In this document: positions 1-8,652 of the stretch, piece by piece
Layout of the letters: every line of letters starts with the position of its first letter
How positions within the stretch are numbered: position 1 is the stretch's first letter
DNA from: Micromonospora sp. WMMA1947
Lineage (GTDB): Bacteria; Actinomycetota; Actinomycetes; Mycobacteriales; Micromonosporaceae
Assembly (NCBI RefSeq): GCF_027497355.1
Contig: NZ_CP114909.1
Span: forward strand, 1,488,001-1,552,000
Length of the DNA: 64,000 nucleotides
Direction: 5' to 3'
The notes under the pieces: generated by a model
Databases searched by the model: none
What the model saw: only the letters and a program-made list of their open reading frames with translations
Told to the model about the DNA's origin: nothing
Translations under genes and position numbers: made by a program

Positions 1-473
<473 letters not shown>

Positions 474-480
474 TCACTTG

Positions 481-532
481 GTAACGGTGCGTGGCCGTCG
501 GGGCTCCGGCGGCCACCCACCGTGATCGTTAC
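481..532 (+). terminator. Hairpin after serC
   Basis: Nested inverted repeats follow the serC stop by 7 bp: GTAACG (481-486) pairs with CGTTAC (527-532), ACGGTG with CACCGT, and GTGGCCG (491-497) with CGGCCAC (510-516). There is no U-tract, as is common for high-G+C actinobacterial terminators. The rest of the gap to sepH (533-664) shows no gene. Confidence 0.5.
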
Positions 533-664
533 CGCAGCTCAGTCACGACATGCCGGGGTGTCGCAGTCCCCATCGGCGGGTAGATGAGCGTACGGTGGTG
601 CGAGACGCCCGGGTGGCCGGCTCCCGTGGCGTGACGGCCAGCGAAGCGGGACGGAGGCAAGCCC

Positions 665-1753
665 ATGCGCCCAGTACGCTTCGTCGCCCTCTCCGAGGAC
701 GGCCAGGCCCTGGTGCTCGCCGACGAGGTGGGGCGCCTGCTGGCGCTGCCCATCGACGAGCGGATCGCGTCGGCGCTGCACGCCGAGCCGGGCGCCCCGC
801 CGCTCGCGGTGGTGCCGAGCGCCACCGACCCGACGCCGTCGCTGTCCCCACGGGACATCCAGGCCCGGATCCGATCCGGCGAGTCCGCGGAGGACGTCGC
901 CCGCATCGCCGGCGTGCCGGTCGACCGGGTGCTGCGCTACGCCGGCCCGGTGCTCCAGGAGCGGGCCATGCTCGCCCAGCACGCCCGCCGCACCCGGCTC
1001 AAGGGCGCGGAGAAGCCGACCCCGCTGGCCGAGGTCGTGAACGGCCGGCTGGCCCAGCACGGCATCGACACCGAGAAGATCTCGTGGGACGCCTACCGCC
1101 GCGACGACGGCACCTGGCGGATCATCGCGACCTGGCCGTCCGGCAAGGCCACCGCGCAGGCCGTGTGGGACCTCGACAAGACCCGGCAGCACGTCGCCCC
1201 GCACGACGACATGGCGCAATACCTGTGCGCCGAGCGGCCCACGCCGATCCTCGGCCAGGAGCCGGCGCCGGAGCGGGGCGGTCACGCGCTGCCCGGTCCG
1301 TCGCGTGGCGAGCCGAGCCGGGGTGGGCACGGCCTGCCGGCCGCCTCCGACCACGCCCGTCCGGGGCGTGACCCGATCCGCGCCGGCCGGGACGCGCTGC
1401 TCGCCTCGCTGGACCGGCCGCTCGGCGGCACGTCCGGGCGTGGTCTCGACACCCGCTCCCCGGCCGCGCTGGCCGGGTCGGATGCGCCTCGTCAGCGGGC
1501 CGTCGCCGGTGGTGCCGCCGCGCTGCTCGGTGGTGGGCAGGGTTCGGCCTTCGACGACGACTCGGACGCGCCGAAGGAGATCCCGGCCGTACCCTCGCTT
1601 GCCGTGCTGCGGCCCCGCCGCACCGGCCCGGCGGCGGCGACCGGCGGTGCGGCCGCCGAGTCCACCGACGCCGCCGGCAAGCCGCGCAAGCGGCTGCCGA
1701 GCTGGGACGACGTGCTGTTCGGCACCGGCCCGGCGGCCCGCGAATCCTCCTGA
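665..1753 (+). CDS. sepH: Septation protein SepH
   Basis: A 362-residue protein whose N-terminal third matches the DUF3071/SepH family. It opens with MRPVRFVALSEDGQ and carries a helix-turn-helix-like segment around residues 78-105 (ARIAGVPVDRVLRYAGP). The remainder is a low-complexity, Pro/Gly/Arg-rich tail. SepH binds FtsZ and stimulates protofilament assembly during actinobacterial division; the conserved part is the N-terminal domain and the tail is expected to be disordered. The ATG is preceded by GGAGG (655-659), supporting this start. Length and domain order are normal for the family. Confidence 0.9.
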   Translation: MRPVRFVALSEDGQALVLADEVGRLLALPIDERIASALHAEPGAPPLAVVPSATDPTPSLSPRDIQARIRSGESAEDVARIAGVPVDRVLRYAGPVLQERAMLAQHARRTRLKGAEKPTPLAEVVNGRLAQHGIDTEKISWDAYRRDDGTWRIIATWPSGKATAQAVWDLDKTRQHVAPHDDMAQYLCAERPTPILGQEPAPERGGHALPGPSRGEPSRGGHGLPAASDHARPGRDPIRAGRDALLASLDRPLGGTSGRGLDTRSPAALAGSDAPRQRAVAGGAAALLGGGQGSAFDDDSDAPKEIPAVPSLAVLRPRRTGPAAATGGAAAESTDAAGKPRKRLPSWDDVLFGTGPAARESS

Positions 1754-1816
1754 TCGCAAGCTCCACCCTGGCCCGTTGAGAGGGCACTCGAAGTGCCGGC
1801 GTGCCAGGGTGGAGTC

Positions 1817-2803
1817 ATGGAGTACACGAACCTGGGACGCACCGGTCTGTCCGTGAGCCGACTCTGCCTCGGCACGATGAACTTCGGTCCGCAGACCGAC
1901 GAGCCGGACAGCTTCGCCATCATGGACCGGGCGCTCGAACACGGGATCAACTTCTTCGACACCGCGAACGTCTACGGCTGGAAGCTCGGTGAGGGCGTCA
2001 CCGAGCACATCGTCGGCCGCTGGTTCGCGCAGGGCGGCGGGCGCCGCGACAAGGTCGTCCTCGCCACCAAGGTGTACGGCAAGATGGGCGAGTGGCCCAA
2101 CGAACAGGGCCTGAGCGCCCGGCACATCATCCGGGCCTGTGAGGACTCGCTGCGCCGCCTCCAGACCGACACGATCGACCTCTACCAGATGCACCACATC
2201 TCCCGGAGCACGCCGTGGGAGGAGATCTGGCAGGCGATGGAGACGCTCGTCGCGCAGGGCAAGGTGATCTACGTCGGCTCGTCCAACTTCGCCGGCTGGC
2301 ACATCGCGCAGGCGCAGGCCGCGGCCGGTAAGCGCAACTTCCTCGGCCTCGTCTCCGAGCAGTGCATCTACAACCTGCTGACCCGGTACGTCGAGCTGGA
2401 GGTCGTACCGGCCGCGCAGCACTACGGGCTGGGCATCATCCCCTGGTCGCCGCTGCACGGCGGGCTGCTCTCCGGCATCATCCGCAAGATGGCCGACGGC
2501 AGCGCGGCGCGCGGCACCACCGGCCGCTCGGCGGACGCGCTGGCCGAGCACCGGAACACCATCGAGGCGTACGAGAAGCTCTGCGCGGACCTGGGCCACG
2601 ACCCGGCGGATGTGGCGCTGGCGTGGCTGCTGTCCCGGCCGGGGGTGACCGCGCCGATCGTCGGTCCGCGCACCATGGACCAGCTCGACCGCAACCTGGG
2701 CGCCCTCGACGTCCAGTTGGACGAGGCCACGCTCACGCGCCTCGACGAGCTGTTCCCGCCGGTCGGCAACGGCGGTCCGGGCCCGGAGGCCTGGGCCTGG
2801 TGA
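1817..2803 (+). CDS. Aldo/keto reductase
   Basis: A 328-residue NAD(P)H-dependent aldo/keto reductase of the YajO/PhdYeT type. It begins MEYTNLGRTGLSVSRLCLGT and has the catalytic Asp/Tyr region FFDTANVYG (about residues 46-54), the LATK lysine strand and a C-terminal IVGPRTMDQL segment for the nucleotide phosphate. The substrate cannot be told. An ATG eight codons upstream (1793) is possible, but family members start at MEYTNLG. The TGA at 2801-2803 is one base before a tandem repeat element, and the convergent thpR gene lies beyond it. Confidence 0.88.
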   Translation: MEYTNLGRTGLSVSRLCLGTMNFGPQTDEPDSFAIMDRALEHGINFFDTANVYGWKLGEGVTEHIVGRWFAQGGGRRDKVVLATKVYGKMGEWPNEQGLSARHIIRACEDSLRRLQTDTIDLYQMHHISRSTPWEEIWQAMETLVAQGKVIYVGSSNFAGWHIAQAQAAAGKRNFLGLVSEQCIYNLLTRYVELEVVPAAQHYGLGIIPWSPLHGGLLSGIIRKMADGSAARGTTGRSADALAEHRNTIEAYEKLCADLGHDPADVALAWLLSRPGVTAPIVGPRTMDQLDRNLGALDVQLDEATLTRLDELFPPVGNGGPGPEAWAW

Positions 2804-2804
2804 A

Positions 2805-2855
2805 AGGAGGGGCCCCTTCTTAACGCCTCCGGTAGAGGAGGGGCCCCTTCTTAAC
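2805..2855 (-). repeat. 51-bp dimeric repeat element, copy 1
   Basis: Read on the minus strand, two identical 20-bp units (GTTAAGAAGGGGCCCCTCCT; 2836-2855 and 2805-2824) are separated by the 11-bp spacer CTACCGGAGGC. The period is 31 bp. A second copy with the same architecture and spacer CTACCTGAGGC lies at 32450-32500. Each unit contains the palindrome AGGGGCCCCT. The element lies between convergent genes, and the TAA that ends thpR (2820-2822) is part of a unit. Confidence 0.85.
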
Positions 2856-3425
2856 GCCGCGCCGCCCACCCCCCGCAAGCGGCCAGGCGGCGACGCGGGT
2901 GTGGCGCGGGGTTCGGCCCAGGTGGCTGCGGATCAGGCGCAGCTCGGTGGCGGACCACTGCGGCCCGGCGTAGTCGTGCAGCGTGTGCAGGTCCGAGCGG
3001 ATGTCGGCCTCGGGCACCCGGTCGCCGGGGCGAGCGATGGTCAGGTGTGCCCGGAACGGCTTGTCGTCGCAGGGCAGCCCGGCCTCGCCCAGCCCGTCGC
3101 GGATCGACAGGGCGAGCGCGTCGAGCGCCTCGACCTCGCCGCGTACGTCGACCCAGAGCACAGTGGATCGGCCCTGGCCGAAGCAGCCTCCGCCCGCGAG
3201 GCGCAGCAGTGGCGAGCGTGCCGTCCGGGCGGCCGAGGCGAGCGCGTACTCCACATCGGTCAGCCGGTCGTCCGGCACCTCGCCGAGGAACGCGAGCGTG
3301 AGATGCAGGTCGGCCGGGTCGGCGAGCCGGGCGTGGCGAGCGGACGCGACCCGCAGGCCCTTGATGCGGGCGGTCAGGTCCGCGACCGCCACCGCGGGCG
3401 GGTAGATCGCCGCGAAGAGACGCAC
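2820..3425 (-). CDS. thpR: RNA 2',3'-cyclic phosphodiesterase (2H phosphoesterase)
   Basis: A 201-residue member of the LigT/2'-5' RNA ligase family, which hydrolyses 2',3'-cyclic phosphates at RNA ends. Both diagnostic HxTx motifs are present: HLTL near residue 41 (HLTLAFLGEV) and HLTI near residue 128 (HLTIARPGD). The start is GTG at 3425, four bases after the stop of the upstream membrane-protein gene, so the two are probably co-transcribed. The last residues (VKKGPLLYRRR) are encoded by the repeat element at 2805-2855, which also supplies the TAA stop. The tail is therefore probably not ancestral to the family. Confidence 0.85.
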   Translation of the reverse strand: MRLFAAIYPPAVAVADLTARIKGLRVASARHARLADPADLHLTLAFLGEVPDDRLTDVEYALASAARTARSPLLRLAGGGCFGQGRSTVLWVDVRGEVEALDALALSIRDGLGEAGLPCDDKPFRAHLTIARPGDRVPEADIRSDLHTLHDYAGPQWSATELRLIRSHLGRTPRHTRVAAWPLAGGGRRGVKKGPLLYRRR

Positions 3426-3429
3426 CCGG

Positions 3430-3939
3430 TCAGCGGTGCCGCTGGTGGTGCGCGGCGCGGGCGGCCGGCAGGGTCAGCCCGGCGGCGTGCAGCAGCCCTT
3501 CGACGCGTACCCGTTCGATCTCCCGGTCGACGCCGTCCAGCTCGGTCAGGTGCTCGGCGATGCCGAGCGCGTGGCAGGCGGCGCGCAGCCGTTCGTCGTA
3601 CGCCTCGATGACCGCGCCGTGCCACACCACGCTGCGGTCGGCGGCGGCGAGCCGGTGGCCGCCGAGCCGGCGCAGGTCGGTGGCGAGCTGTTCCAGCGGA
3701 CGGCGGCCGTCCCGGTCGAACTCGGTGAGGTCGATGTCGCGGGTCAGCGCCTCGGCCTCGATGGCCCGGTCGAGCCGCGCGATGGTACGGCGTTCCCGTC
3801 GCTGCTCCCGCCACTCGGCCCATCCGCAGGCGACCCGATCGATGATCTCGTCGGCGCAGAACAGCAGCGCGAACAGGGCAGGCAGGCAGCAGACGGCGAG
3901 GATCGCCAGCGCCAGCAGCAGTCCCTGCCCCACTTCCAC
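3430..3939 (-). CDS. Hypothetical membrane-anchored protein
   Basis: A 169-residue protein with GTG start. An N-terminal transmembrane segment (about residues 7-28, LLLALAILAVCCLPALFALL) is followed by a charged, probably helical cytoplasmic part rich in Arg and Glu (WREQRRERRTIARLDRAIEAEAL). I do not recognise a named domain. It sits four bases upstream of thpR on the same strand, which suggests co-expression. The upstream gap to the MFS gene (3940-4015) contains an inverted repeat ACCGGCCC/GGGCCGGT (3963-3970, 3990-3997) that could terminate the MFS transcript. Confidence 0.6.
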   Translation of the reverse strand: MEVGQGLLLALAILAVCCLPALFALLFCADEIIDRVACGWAEWREQRRERRTIARLDRAIEAEALTRDIDLTEFDRDGRRPLEQLATDLRRLGGHRLAAADRSVVWHGAVIEAYDERLRAACHALGIAEHLTELDGVDREIERVRVEGLLHAAGLTLPAARAAHHQRHR

Positions 3940-4015
3940 ACATCGACGCTAAGCCCTGCCGCACCGGCCCGCCACCCGTTTGGGTAATCGGGCCGGTACG
4001 ACCGGCCATCGAGGG

Positions 4016-5302
4016 CTACTTCGCCCCGGGCGACACCACGTAGAAGCGGGGCATGGGCAGCACCCGCATGCGCAGCCGGGCGCCGGAGCGGCGCAGCTGC
4101 CAGGTGAGCGCGAGCAGCGCGGCGGTCAGCGAGATCAGACCGCCGGCCCAGATGCTCGCGCCCGCGCCGTACTTCTCGGCGACCCAGCCGATCAGCGGCG
4201 CGCCGACCGGGTTGGTGCCCAGGAACACCAGCACCCACAGCGCCATCACCCGTCCCCGGAAGGAGGCGTCGACGCCGAGCTGCACGCGCTGGTTGGCGGC
4301 CTGGGCGAAGTAGATCATGAAGAACCCGGCGGGCAGCAGCAGCGCCACCACCGCCCAGTAGGCCGGGGCGAGCCCGACCAGCGTGCCGAATACCGCGCAG
4401 CCGATCGCGGCGCCGAGCACGAGCCAGACCGAGGGTCGGCTGCGCCGTCCGGTGCCGGCCAGCGCCCCGACCAGCGCGCCGGCCGCGAGGGCGGTGCTGA
4501 ACAGGCCGAACGAGGCGGCGCCGGTGTTGAACACGGTCTTCGCGAGCGCGGCGAGGGTGAGCTGGAAGTTGAACAGGCTCATCCCGATCACCGACATGAG
4601 GACCATCGGCAGCAGGATGTCGGGGCGGCGTGCCACGTACCGGAGGCCGTCGACCACCCGGGCCTGGTCCCGCTCACCGACCGGCGGCAGGTCGTTGCGG
4701 TGCAGCTCCTCGGTACGCATCCGGACCACGTTCACCAGCGGGGCGATCGAGCTGAGCGCGGTGACCAGGAAGACCGGGCCGACGTCGACGACGGCGATGG
4801 CCAGACCGGCGACGGCGGGACCGACGATCCGGGCGGAGTTGAACACGGCCGCGTTGAGCGAGAGCGCGTTCGGCAGCAGCGGCATGCCGACCAGTTCGGA
4901 GACGAACGCCTGGCGGACCGGCGTCTCGACCGCGTTGGAGACGCCGAGCAGGGCGGCGAACGTGAAGACGTGCCAGAGCTGCACCAGGCCGGTGAGGACC
5001 AGGATGCTCATGGCCAGCGCGAGCACGGTCCAGAACGCGTTGGCGACGAAGAGCAGCATCCGCTTGTCGTAGCGGTCGGCGAGCCGGCCGGACAGCAGCG
5101 TGAGCAGGAGTACGGGCGTGAACTGCAACGCGGTGACCACGCCGAGCGCGGTCGCGGAGTTGTCGCTGAGCTCGAGGACGAGCCAGTCCTGGGCGATGAA
5201 CATCATCCAGACGCCGATCAGTTTGATCAGCTGTCCGGTGGCGAAGAGCCGGTAGTTACGGACTCGTAGGGACTGGAACATCGTGCTCAGCTTGGCCTGC
5301 AC
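4016..5302 (-). CDS. MFS efflux transporter (EntS-like)
   Basis: A 428-residue major facilitator protein with about 12 hydrophobic segments. It carries the family loop GRLADRYDKR between helices 2 and 3 (about residues 77-86) and a start reading RVRNYRLFATGQ, typical of the enterobactin-exporter-like group. The GTG start at 5302 has AAGGAGG ten bases upstream. The marR gene lies 68 bp upstream on the same strand, so the pump is probably controlled by that regulator. The substrate is unknown; a drug or siderophore is an inference from the family. Confidence 0.85.
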   Translation of the reverse strand: MQAKLSTMFQSLRVRNYRLFATGQLIKLIGVWMMFIAQDWLVLELSDNSATALGVVTALQFTPVLLLTLLSGRLADRYDKRMLLFVANAFWTVLALAMSILVLTGLVQLWHVFTFAALLGVSNAVETPVRQAFVSELVGMPLLPNALSLNAAVFNSARIVGPAVAGLAIAVVDVGPVFLVTALSSIAPLVNVVRMRTEELHRNDLPPVGERDQARVVDGLRYVARRPDILLPMVLMSVIGMSLFNFQLTLAALAKTVFNTGAASFGLFSTALAAGALVGALAGTGRRSRPSVWLVLGAAIGCAVFGTLVGLAPAYWAVVALLLPAGFFMIYFAQAANQRVQLGVDASFRGRVMALWVLVFLGTNPVGAPLIGWVAEKYGAGASIWAGGLISLTAALLALTWQLRRSGARLRMRVLPMPRFYVVSPGAK

Positions 5303-5370
5303 TCTAGGTGCGCCTCCTTGCGTCGGTACGCTTCATCCACAGCTGACGAAGCGAACCGCGGGCGGCGGTG

Positions 5371-5820
5371 TCAGGCGCGAGCGATGCCCTGGAGGATCTC
5401 CGCGGCACGCCGTAGCGTTTCGCGTTCGTCCTCGGTCAGCGCGGCCAGCCGGGTGGCCAGCCACTCGTTGCGGGCCCGCTCGAACTGGTCGAGTACGGCC
5501 CGTCCCCCTTCGGTCGCCGCCAGGATGACCTGCCGTCCGTCGGTCGGATGGGGGGTGCGCTGCACGAGGCCGCGCTCCTCCAACTTCGCGACGATCTTCG
5601 TCATCGTGGGCGGCTGCACCCGTTCGACATCAGCCAGTTCCCGTGGCGTGAGGGCGCCCGCCAGATTGAGGCTGGTGAGCGCCGACAGCTGGGTGACCGT
5701 GAGGTCGCCGACCGGCCGGGCCTGTCGGACCCGCCGGTTGAGCCGGGTGATCGCATCTCGCAGCTGAGGAGCCAGCTGCGCCGGTGGCACGCGTCTCGCC
5801 GTCACCGTCCGCTCCGTCAC
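5371..5820 (-). CDS. MarR family transcriptional regulator
   Basis: A 149-residue winged-helix regulator. The recognition region reads LTPRELADVERVQPPTMTKIVAKLEERGLVQR (described here in pieces: LTPRELADVE, then PPTMTKIV) and is followed by a wing with DGRQVILAATEGGR. C-terminal helices form the dimer interface. It precedes the MFS gene on the same strand, the usual arrangement for a repressor of an efflux pump. The start is GTG at 5820. A palindrome directly upstream (5823-5837) overlaps a TAAGCT box seven bases before the GTG, suggesting a leaderless, autorepressed transcript. Confidence 0.88.
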   Translation of the reverse strand: MTERTVTARRVPPAQLAPQLRDAITRLNRRVRQARPVGDLTVTQLSALTSLNLAGALTPRELADVERVQPPTMTKIVAKLEERGLVQRTPHPTDGRQVILAATEGGRAVLDQFERARNEWLATRLAALTEDERETLRRAAEILQGIARA

Positions 5821-5822
5821 AC

Positions 5823-5837
5823 TAGTTAGCTTAACTA
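5823..5837 (-). promoter_or_regulatory. Probable MarR operator overlapping the -10 box
   Basis: Perfect inverted repeat TAGTTA-N3-TAACTA, two bases upstream of the marR start codon. On the minus strand it contains TAAGCT followed by seven bases and the GTG. Size and symmetry fit a MarR dimer site, and its AT-richness stands out from the surroundings. Confidence 0.6.
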
Positions 5838-5881
5838 ATGAGCCTGGCTAACGACATGCGTTATGACCAGGCTCACCAGCG

Positions 5882-7363
5882 TCAGAGCAACACGGACTCG
5901 ACCGGCCCGCGCAGGAAGTACACGATGAACAGCACGGCGACCCCGTACAGGAGCGGGTGGACCTCCCGGGCCTTACCCTTCGCGACCTTCAGCAGCACGA
6001 AGCTGATCACGCCGGCCCCGATGCCGTTGGAGATCGAATAGGTGAACGGCATCAGCGCGATGGTGAGGAACGCCGGGATGGCGATCTCGTAGTCGGTCCA
6101 GTCGATCGTGCGGACCGCCGTCATCATCAGGAAGCCGACCACCACCAGCGCCGTCGAGGCGGCCTCGAACGGCACGATCAGCGACAGCGGCGCCAGGAAC
6201 ATCGCGAGCAGGAACAACGCGCCGGTGACCAGGTTGGCCACGCCGGTCCGGGCACCCTCCGCGACACCTGCGGCGCTCTCGATGTACGACGTGTTGCTGG
6301 ACACCGAGGCGGCGCCACCCGCGGCGGCGGCGATCGAGTCGACCAGCAGGATCTCCTTGGCCTTCGGCGGGGTGCCCGTCTCGTCGAGCATGTCCCCTTC
6401 CTGGCCGATCGCGACCATCGTGCCCATGGTGTCGAAGAAGTCCGTGATGAGCAGCGTGAAGATGAACATCAGCGGCACCAGCCAGCCGACCCGGCTCCAC
6501 GAGTTCAGCACGTTGAACTGGCCCAGCAACGACAGGTCGGGCAGGTCCACGATCTGTTTGGGCAGCTCGGGCACGTTCAGCGCCCAGCCCTTCGGGTTCG
6601 GCTTGCCGTCGACGAAGGACGGGCCGACGTTGGCGATCGCCTCGACCACGATGGCCAGCACGGTGGAGGCCAGGATGCCGATCAGGATCGCGCCGCGGAC
6701 CCGGCGTACCACCAGAACCAGGGTGATCAGCAGACCGACCACGAAGACGAGCATCGGCCAGCTGACGATCTTGCCGTTGATGCCCAGCCCGACCGGCACC
6801 GTGGAGTTCGCGGCGTCCGGCACGCGCCGCACGAAGCCGGCGTCGACCAGGCCGATGATGGTCAGGAACAGACCGATGCCGACGCCGATCGCGGTCTTGA
6901 GCTGCGTCGGCACCGACCGGAACACCGCGGTACGCAGCCCGGTGAGCACCAGGATGCCGATCAGCACACCCTCGATGACCACCAGACCCATCGCGTCCGC
7001 CCAGGTCATCTGCGGCGCGATCTCGTACGCGACGAGCGCGTTCACACCCAGGCCGGCCGCGAGCGCGATCGGGAACCGGGCCACCACGCCCATCAGGATG
7101 GTCATCAGGCCGGCGACGAGCGCGGTCGCCGCGGCGAGCGCCGGGATGGCCAGCGAACGGCCGTCGCCGTCCTTCCCGCTGCCCAGGATCAGCGGGTTCA
7201 ACACCACGATGTACGCCATCGTGAAGAACGTGGCGAAGCCGCCTCGCAGCTCCCGGCTCAGCGTCGACCCGCGCGCCGAGATCAGGAAGAAGCGGTCGAA
7301 GGCGTTTCGTGGATGCGCGGGATCGGGCGGCGTGCCGTGATCCGGCGGCGGAGCAATTGACAT
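5882..7363 (-). CDS. NCS2 family purine permease
   Basis: A 493-residue integral membrane transporter of the NCS2/AzgA-like branch (guanine/hypoxanthine/xanthine permeases), with about 12-14 hydrophobic segments. Conserved stretches include FATFFTMAYIVVLNP near residue 40, the TDFFDTMGT motif in the middle, SSNTSYIESAAGVAEGARTG and a C-terminal GPVESVLL. It probably takes up purine bases by proton symport. ATG at 7363 is chosen because it opens MSIAPPPDHG just before the conserved part. An upstream extension would run into the divergent gene's promoter. No regulatory RNA is evident in the 94-bp leader region. Confidence 0.86.
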   Translation of the reverse strand: MSIAPPPDHGTPPDPAHPRNAFDRFFLISARGSTLSRELRGGFATFFTMAYIVVLNPLILGSGKDGDGRSLAIPALAAATALVAGLMTILMGVVARFPIALAAGLGVNALVAYEIAPQMTWADAMGLVVIEGVLIGILVLTGLRTAVFRSVPTQLKTAIGVGIGLFLTIIGLVDAGFVRRVPDAANSTVPVGLGINGKIVSWPMLVFVVGLLITLVLVVRRVRGAILIGILASTVLAIVVEAIANVGPSFVDGKPNPKGWALNVPELPKQIVDLPDLSLLGQFNVLNSWSRVGWLVPLMFIFTLLITDFFDTMGTMVAIGQEGDMLDETGTPPKAKEILLVDSIAAAAGGAASVSSNTSYIESAAGVAEGARTGVANLVTGALFLLAMFLAPLSLIVPFEAASTALVVVGFLMMTAVRTIDWTDYEIAIPAFLTIALMPFTYSISNGIGAGVISFVLLKVAKGKAREVHPLLYGVAVLFIVYFLRGPVESVLL

Positions 7364-7457
7364 CGGGTCCTCATCTAGGTCATCGGCCGGATTTTGTCGC
7401 GCGCATCGTCCCAGATCACCTGGCAGACAGGGAAGAACGATCACGTACGCTGGGCCG

Positions 7458-7721
7458 GTGTCACAGGAGCAACAGCCGCGGCCGGAGCCGCTCGACCCGC
7501 CGATGGTGCCGTTCGCCGTCGCCGGGCTGATCGCCTGGGCGGTGGCCGGCCTGGTGCTACTGATCTTCTTCCGGGACTGGCTCACCGAATCCGGGCGTCA
7601 GAACTGGCTCTGGACCTGCCTGGCCGGTTTCCTGTGGGGCTTTCCCGGCTTGGCGGTGATGATGCGCCACGACGCCAACCGGCGTCGACGGCGCGCGGCC
7701 GCCGCGCAGCGACAGCGCTGA
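7458..7721 (+). CDS. DUF2530 small membrane protein
   Basis: An 87-residue protein with two transmembrane helices (about residues 18-38 and 49-68) and an Arg-rich C-terminus. It matches the actinobacterial DUF2530 family, of unknown function. The GTG start follows TACGCT (7446-7451) by exactly six bases with no Shine-Dalgarno sequence, so the mRNA is probably leaderless. It is divergent from the purine permease and convergent with the DUF3027 gene, whose stop is four bases away. Confidence 0.78.
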   Translation: MSQEQQPRPEPLDPPMVPFAVAGLIAWAVAGLVLLIFFRDWLTESGRQNWLWTCLAGFLWGFPGLAVMMRHDANRRRRRAAAAQRQR

Positions 7722-7725
7722 CCGG

Positions 7726-8547
7726 TCAGGGGTGGCCGTACGGCTCCGCCGGCTCGGCCGCCTCCACCGAACCCGGGGCCCGGCTGACCGTCATGGCCTC
7801 GACCGCGCTGTCGTCGTAGACGGTCGGCAGTTCGTCGACGGGCGTCTCCGGCGTCTCCACAAGCGTCTCCGAGTGCGCGCCGCACCCGTGGTCGGCGCTC
7901 ACCACCCGGCCGTCGTCAGGGGCGTAGAAGTTGCCGCAGGCGCCGAACGCCAGGCGCAGCGAACCGGCGAGCGGCAGGTAGAAGCCGCAGGTGCCGCAGC
8001 GGGCGGCGGCCGGCGCGGCGACCGAGATCGCGGCGTCCGGGCCGTGCTCGCCGTCGTACCAGCGCTGGGCGGCCTCGGCACGGCCCTCCCGGGACAGCAC
8101 CCGGGGCCGGCCCAGGCCGAGTTCCCACGCGGTCTCCTCCACCGCCGGGTCGTCGGAGAGCAGGTAGCCGGGGGCGAGCCGCTCGTCGTCGGCAGGGGTG
8201 GGCAGCAGGTCACCCGGACCCAGGTCGCCCGGCTTGAGCCGCTCCTGCCAGGGCAGCCAGCCCGGCGCGAGCAGCGCGTCCGGGCCGGGCAGCAGCACCG
8301 TCTCGCAGATGGTGACGTGCCGGCTGCGCGGCACCCGGGTCACCGTGACGGCCCAGCGCCAGCCGCGGTAACCCGCCATCCGGCATTCGAAGTAGTGGGT
8401 GACGACCCGATCGCCCTCGGCGACCGCCTGGAGATGATCGCCGATGTCGGTGGGCTCCACCTCGGTGATCGCGTCGCGGGCCACCTCGACGGCGGCGGCG
8501 CAGACCTGGTCGAGCCGGGGAGCGCGGGCGGAGGCGGGCCTGGTCAC
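7726..8547 (-). CDS. DUF3027 domain-containing protein
   Basis: A 273-residue actinobacterial protein of the DUF3027 family, whose function is not established. Visible features are an N-terminal helical part (RLDQVCAAAVEVARDAI), a central segment with FECRMAGYRGWRWAVTV, and a Cys-containing stretch CGTCGFYLPLAGS with a later FGACGNFYAP, which could bind metal. The GTG start at 8547 has AACAAT six bases before it, resembling the leaderless promoters elsewhere in the window. An in-frame ATG at 8565 would add six residues. Confidence 0.75.
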   Translation of the reverse strand: MTRPASARAPRLDQVCAAAVEVARDAITEVEPTDIGDHLQAVAEGDRVVTHYFECRMAGYRGWRWAVTVTRVPRSRHVTICETVLLPGPDALLAPGWLPWQERLKPGDLGPGDLLPTPADDERLAPGYLLSDDPAVEETAWELGLGRPRVLSREGRAEAAQRWYDGEHGPDAAISVAAPAAARCGTCGFYLPLAGSLRLAFGACGNFYAPDDGRVVSADHGCGAHSETLVETPETPVDELPTVYDDSAVEAMTVSRAPGSVEAAEPAEPYGHP

Positions 8548-8652
8548 CGGACCATTGTTCCCCATGCCCGTCCACGGGCGACAGGCACTCCCCGGAGTCA
8601 TTCTCTCCGGGTGATGCGGCGCACGTGGAAGGGATGGGCGAGGATGGGACGC

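Noticed and set aside
2805-2855. CRISPR array
   Set aside because: Only two units, a conserved rather than variable 11-bp spacer, and no cas genes.
539-2878. Very long open frame antisense to sepH and the aldo/keto reductase
   Set aside because: High G+C composition leaves long antisense frames open; composition is Arg/Gly/Ala-rich, with no recognisable domain, and the opposite strand holds clear genes.
7732-8652. Upstream extension of the MFS gene
   Set aside because: It is antisense to the DUF3027 gene and not protein-like; the hydrophobic MFS sequence starts after 8653.
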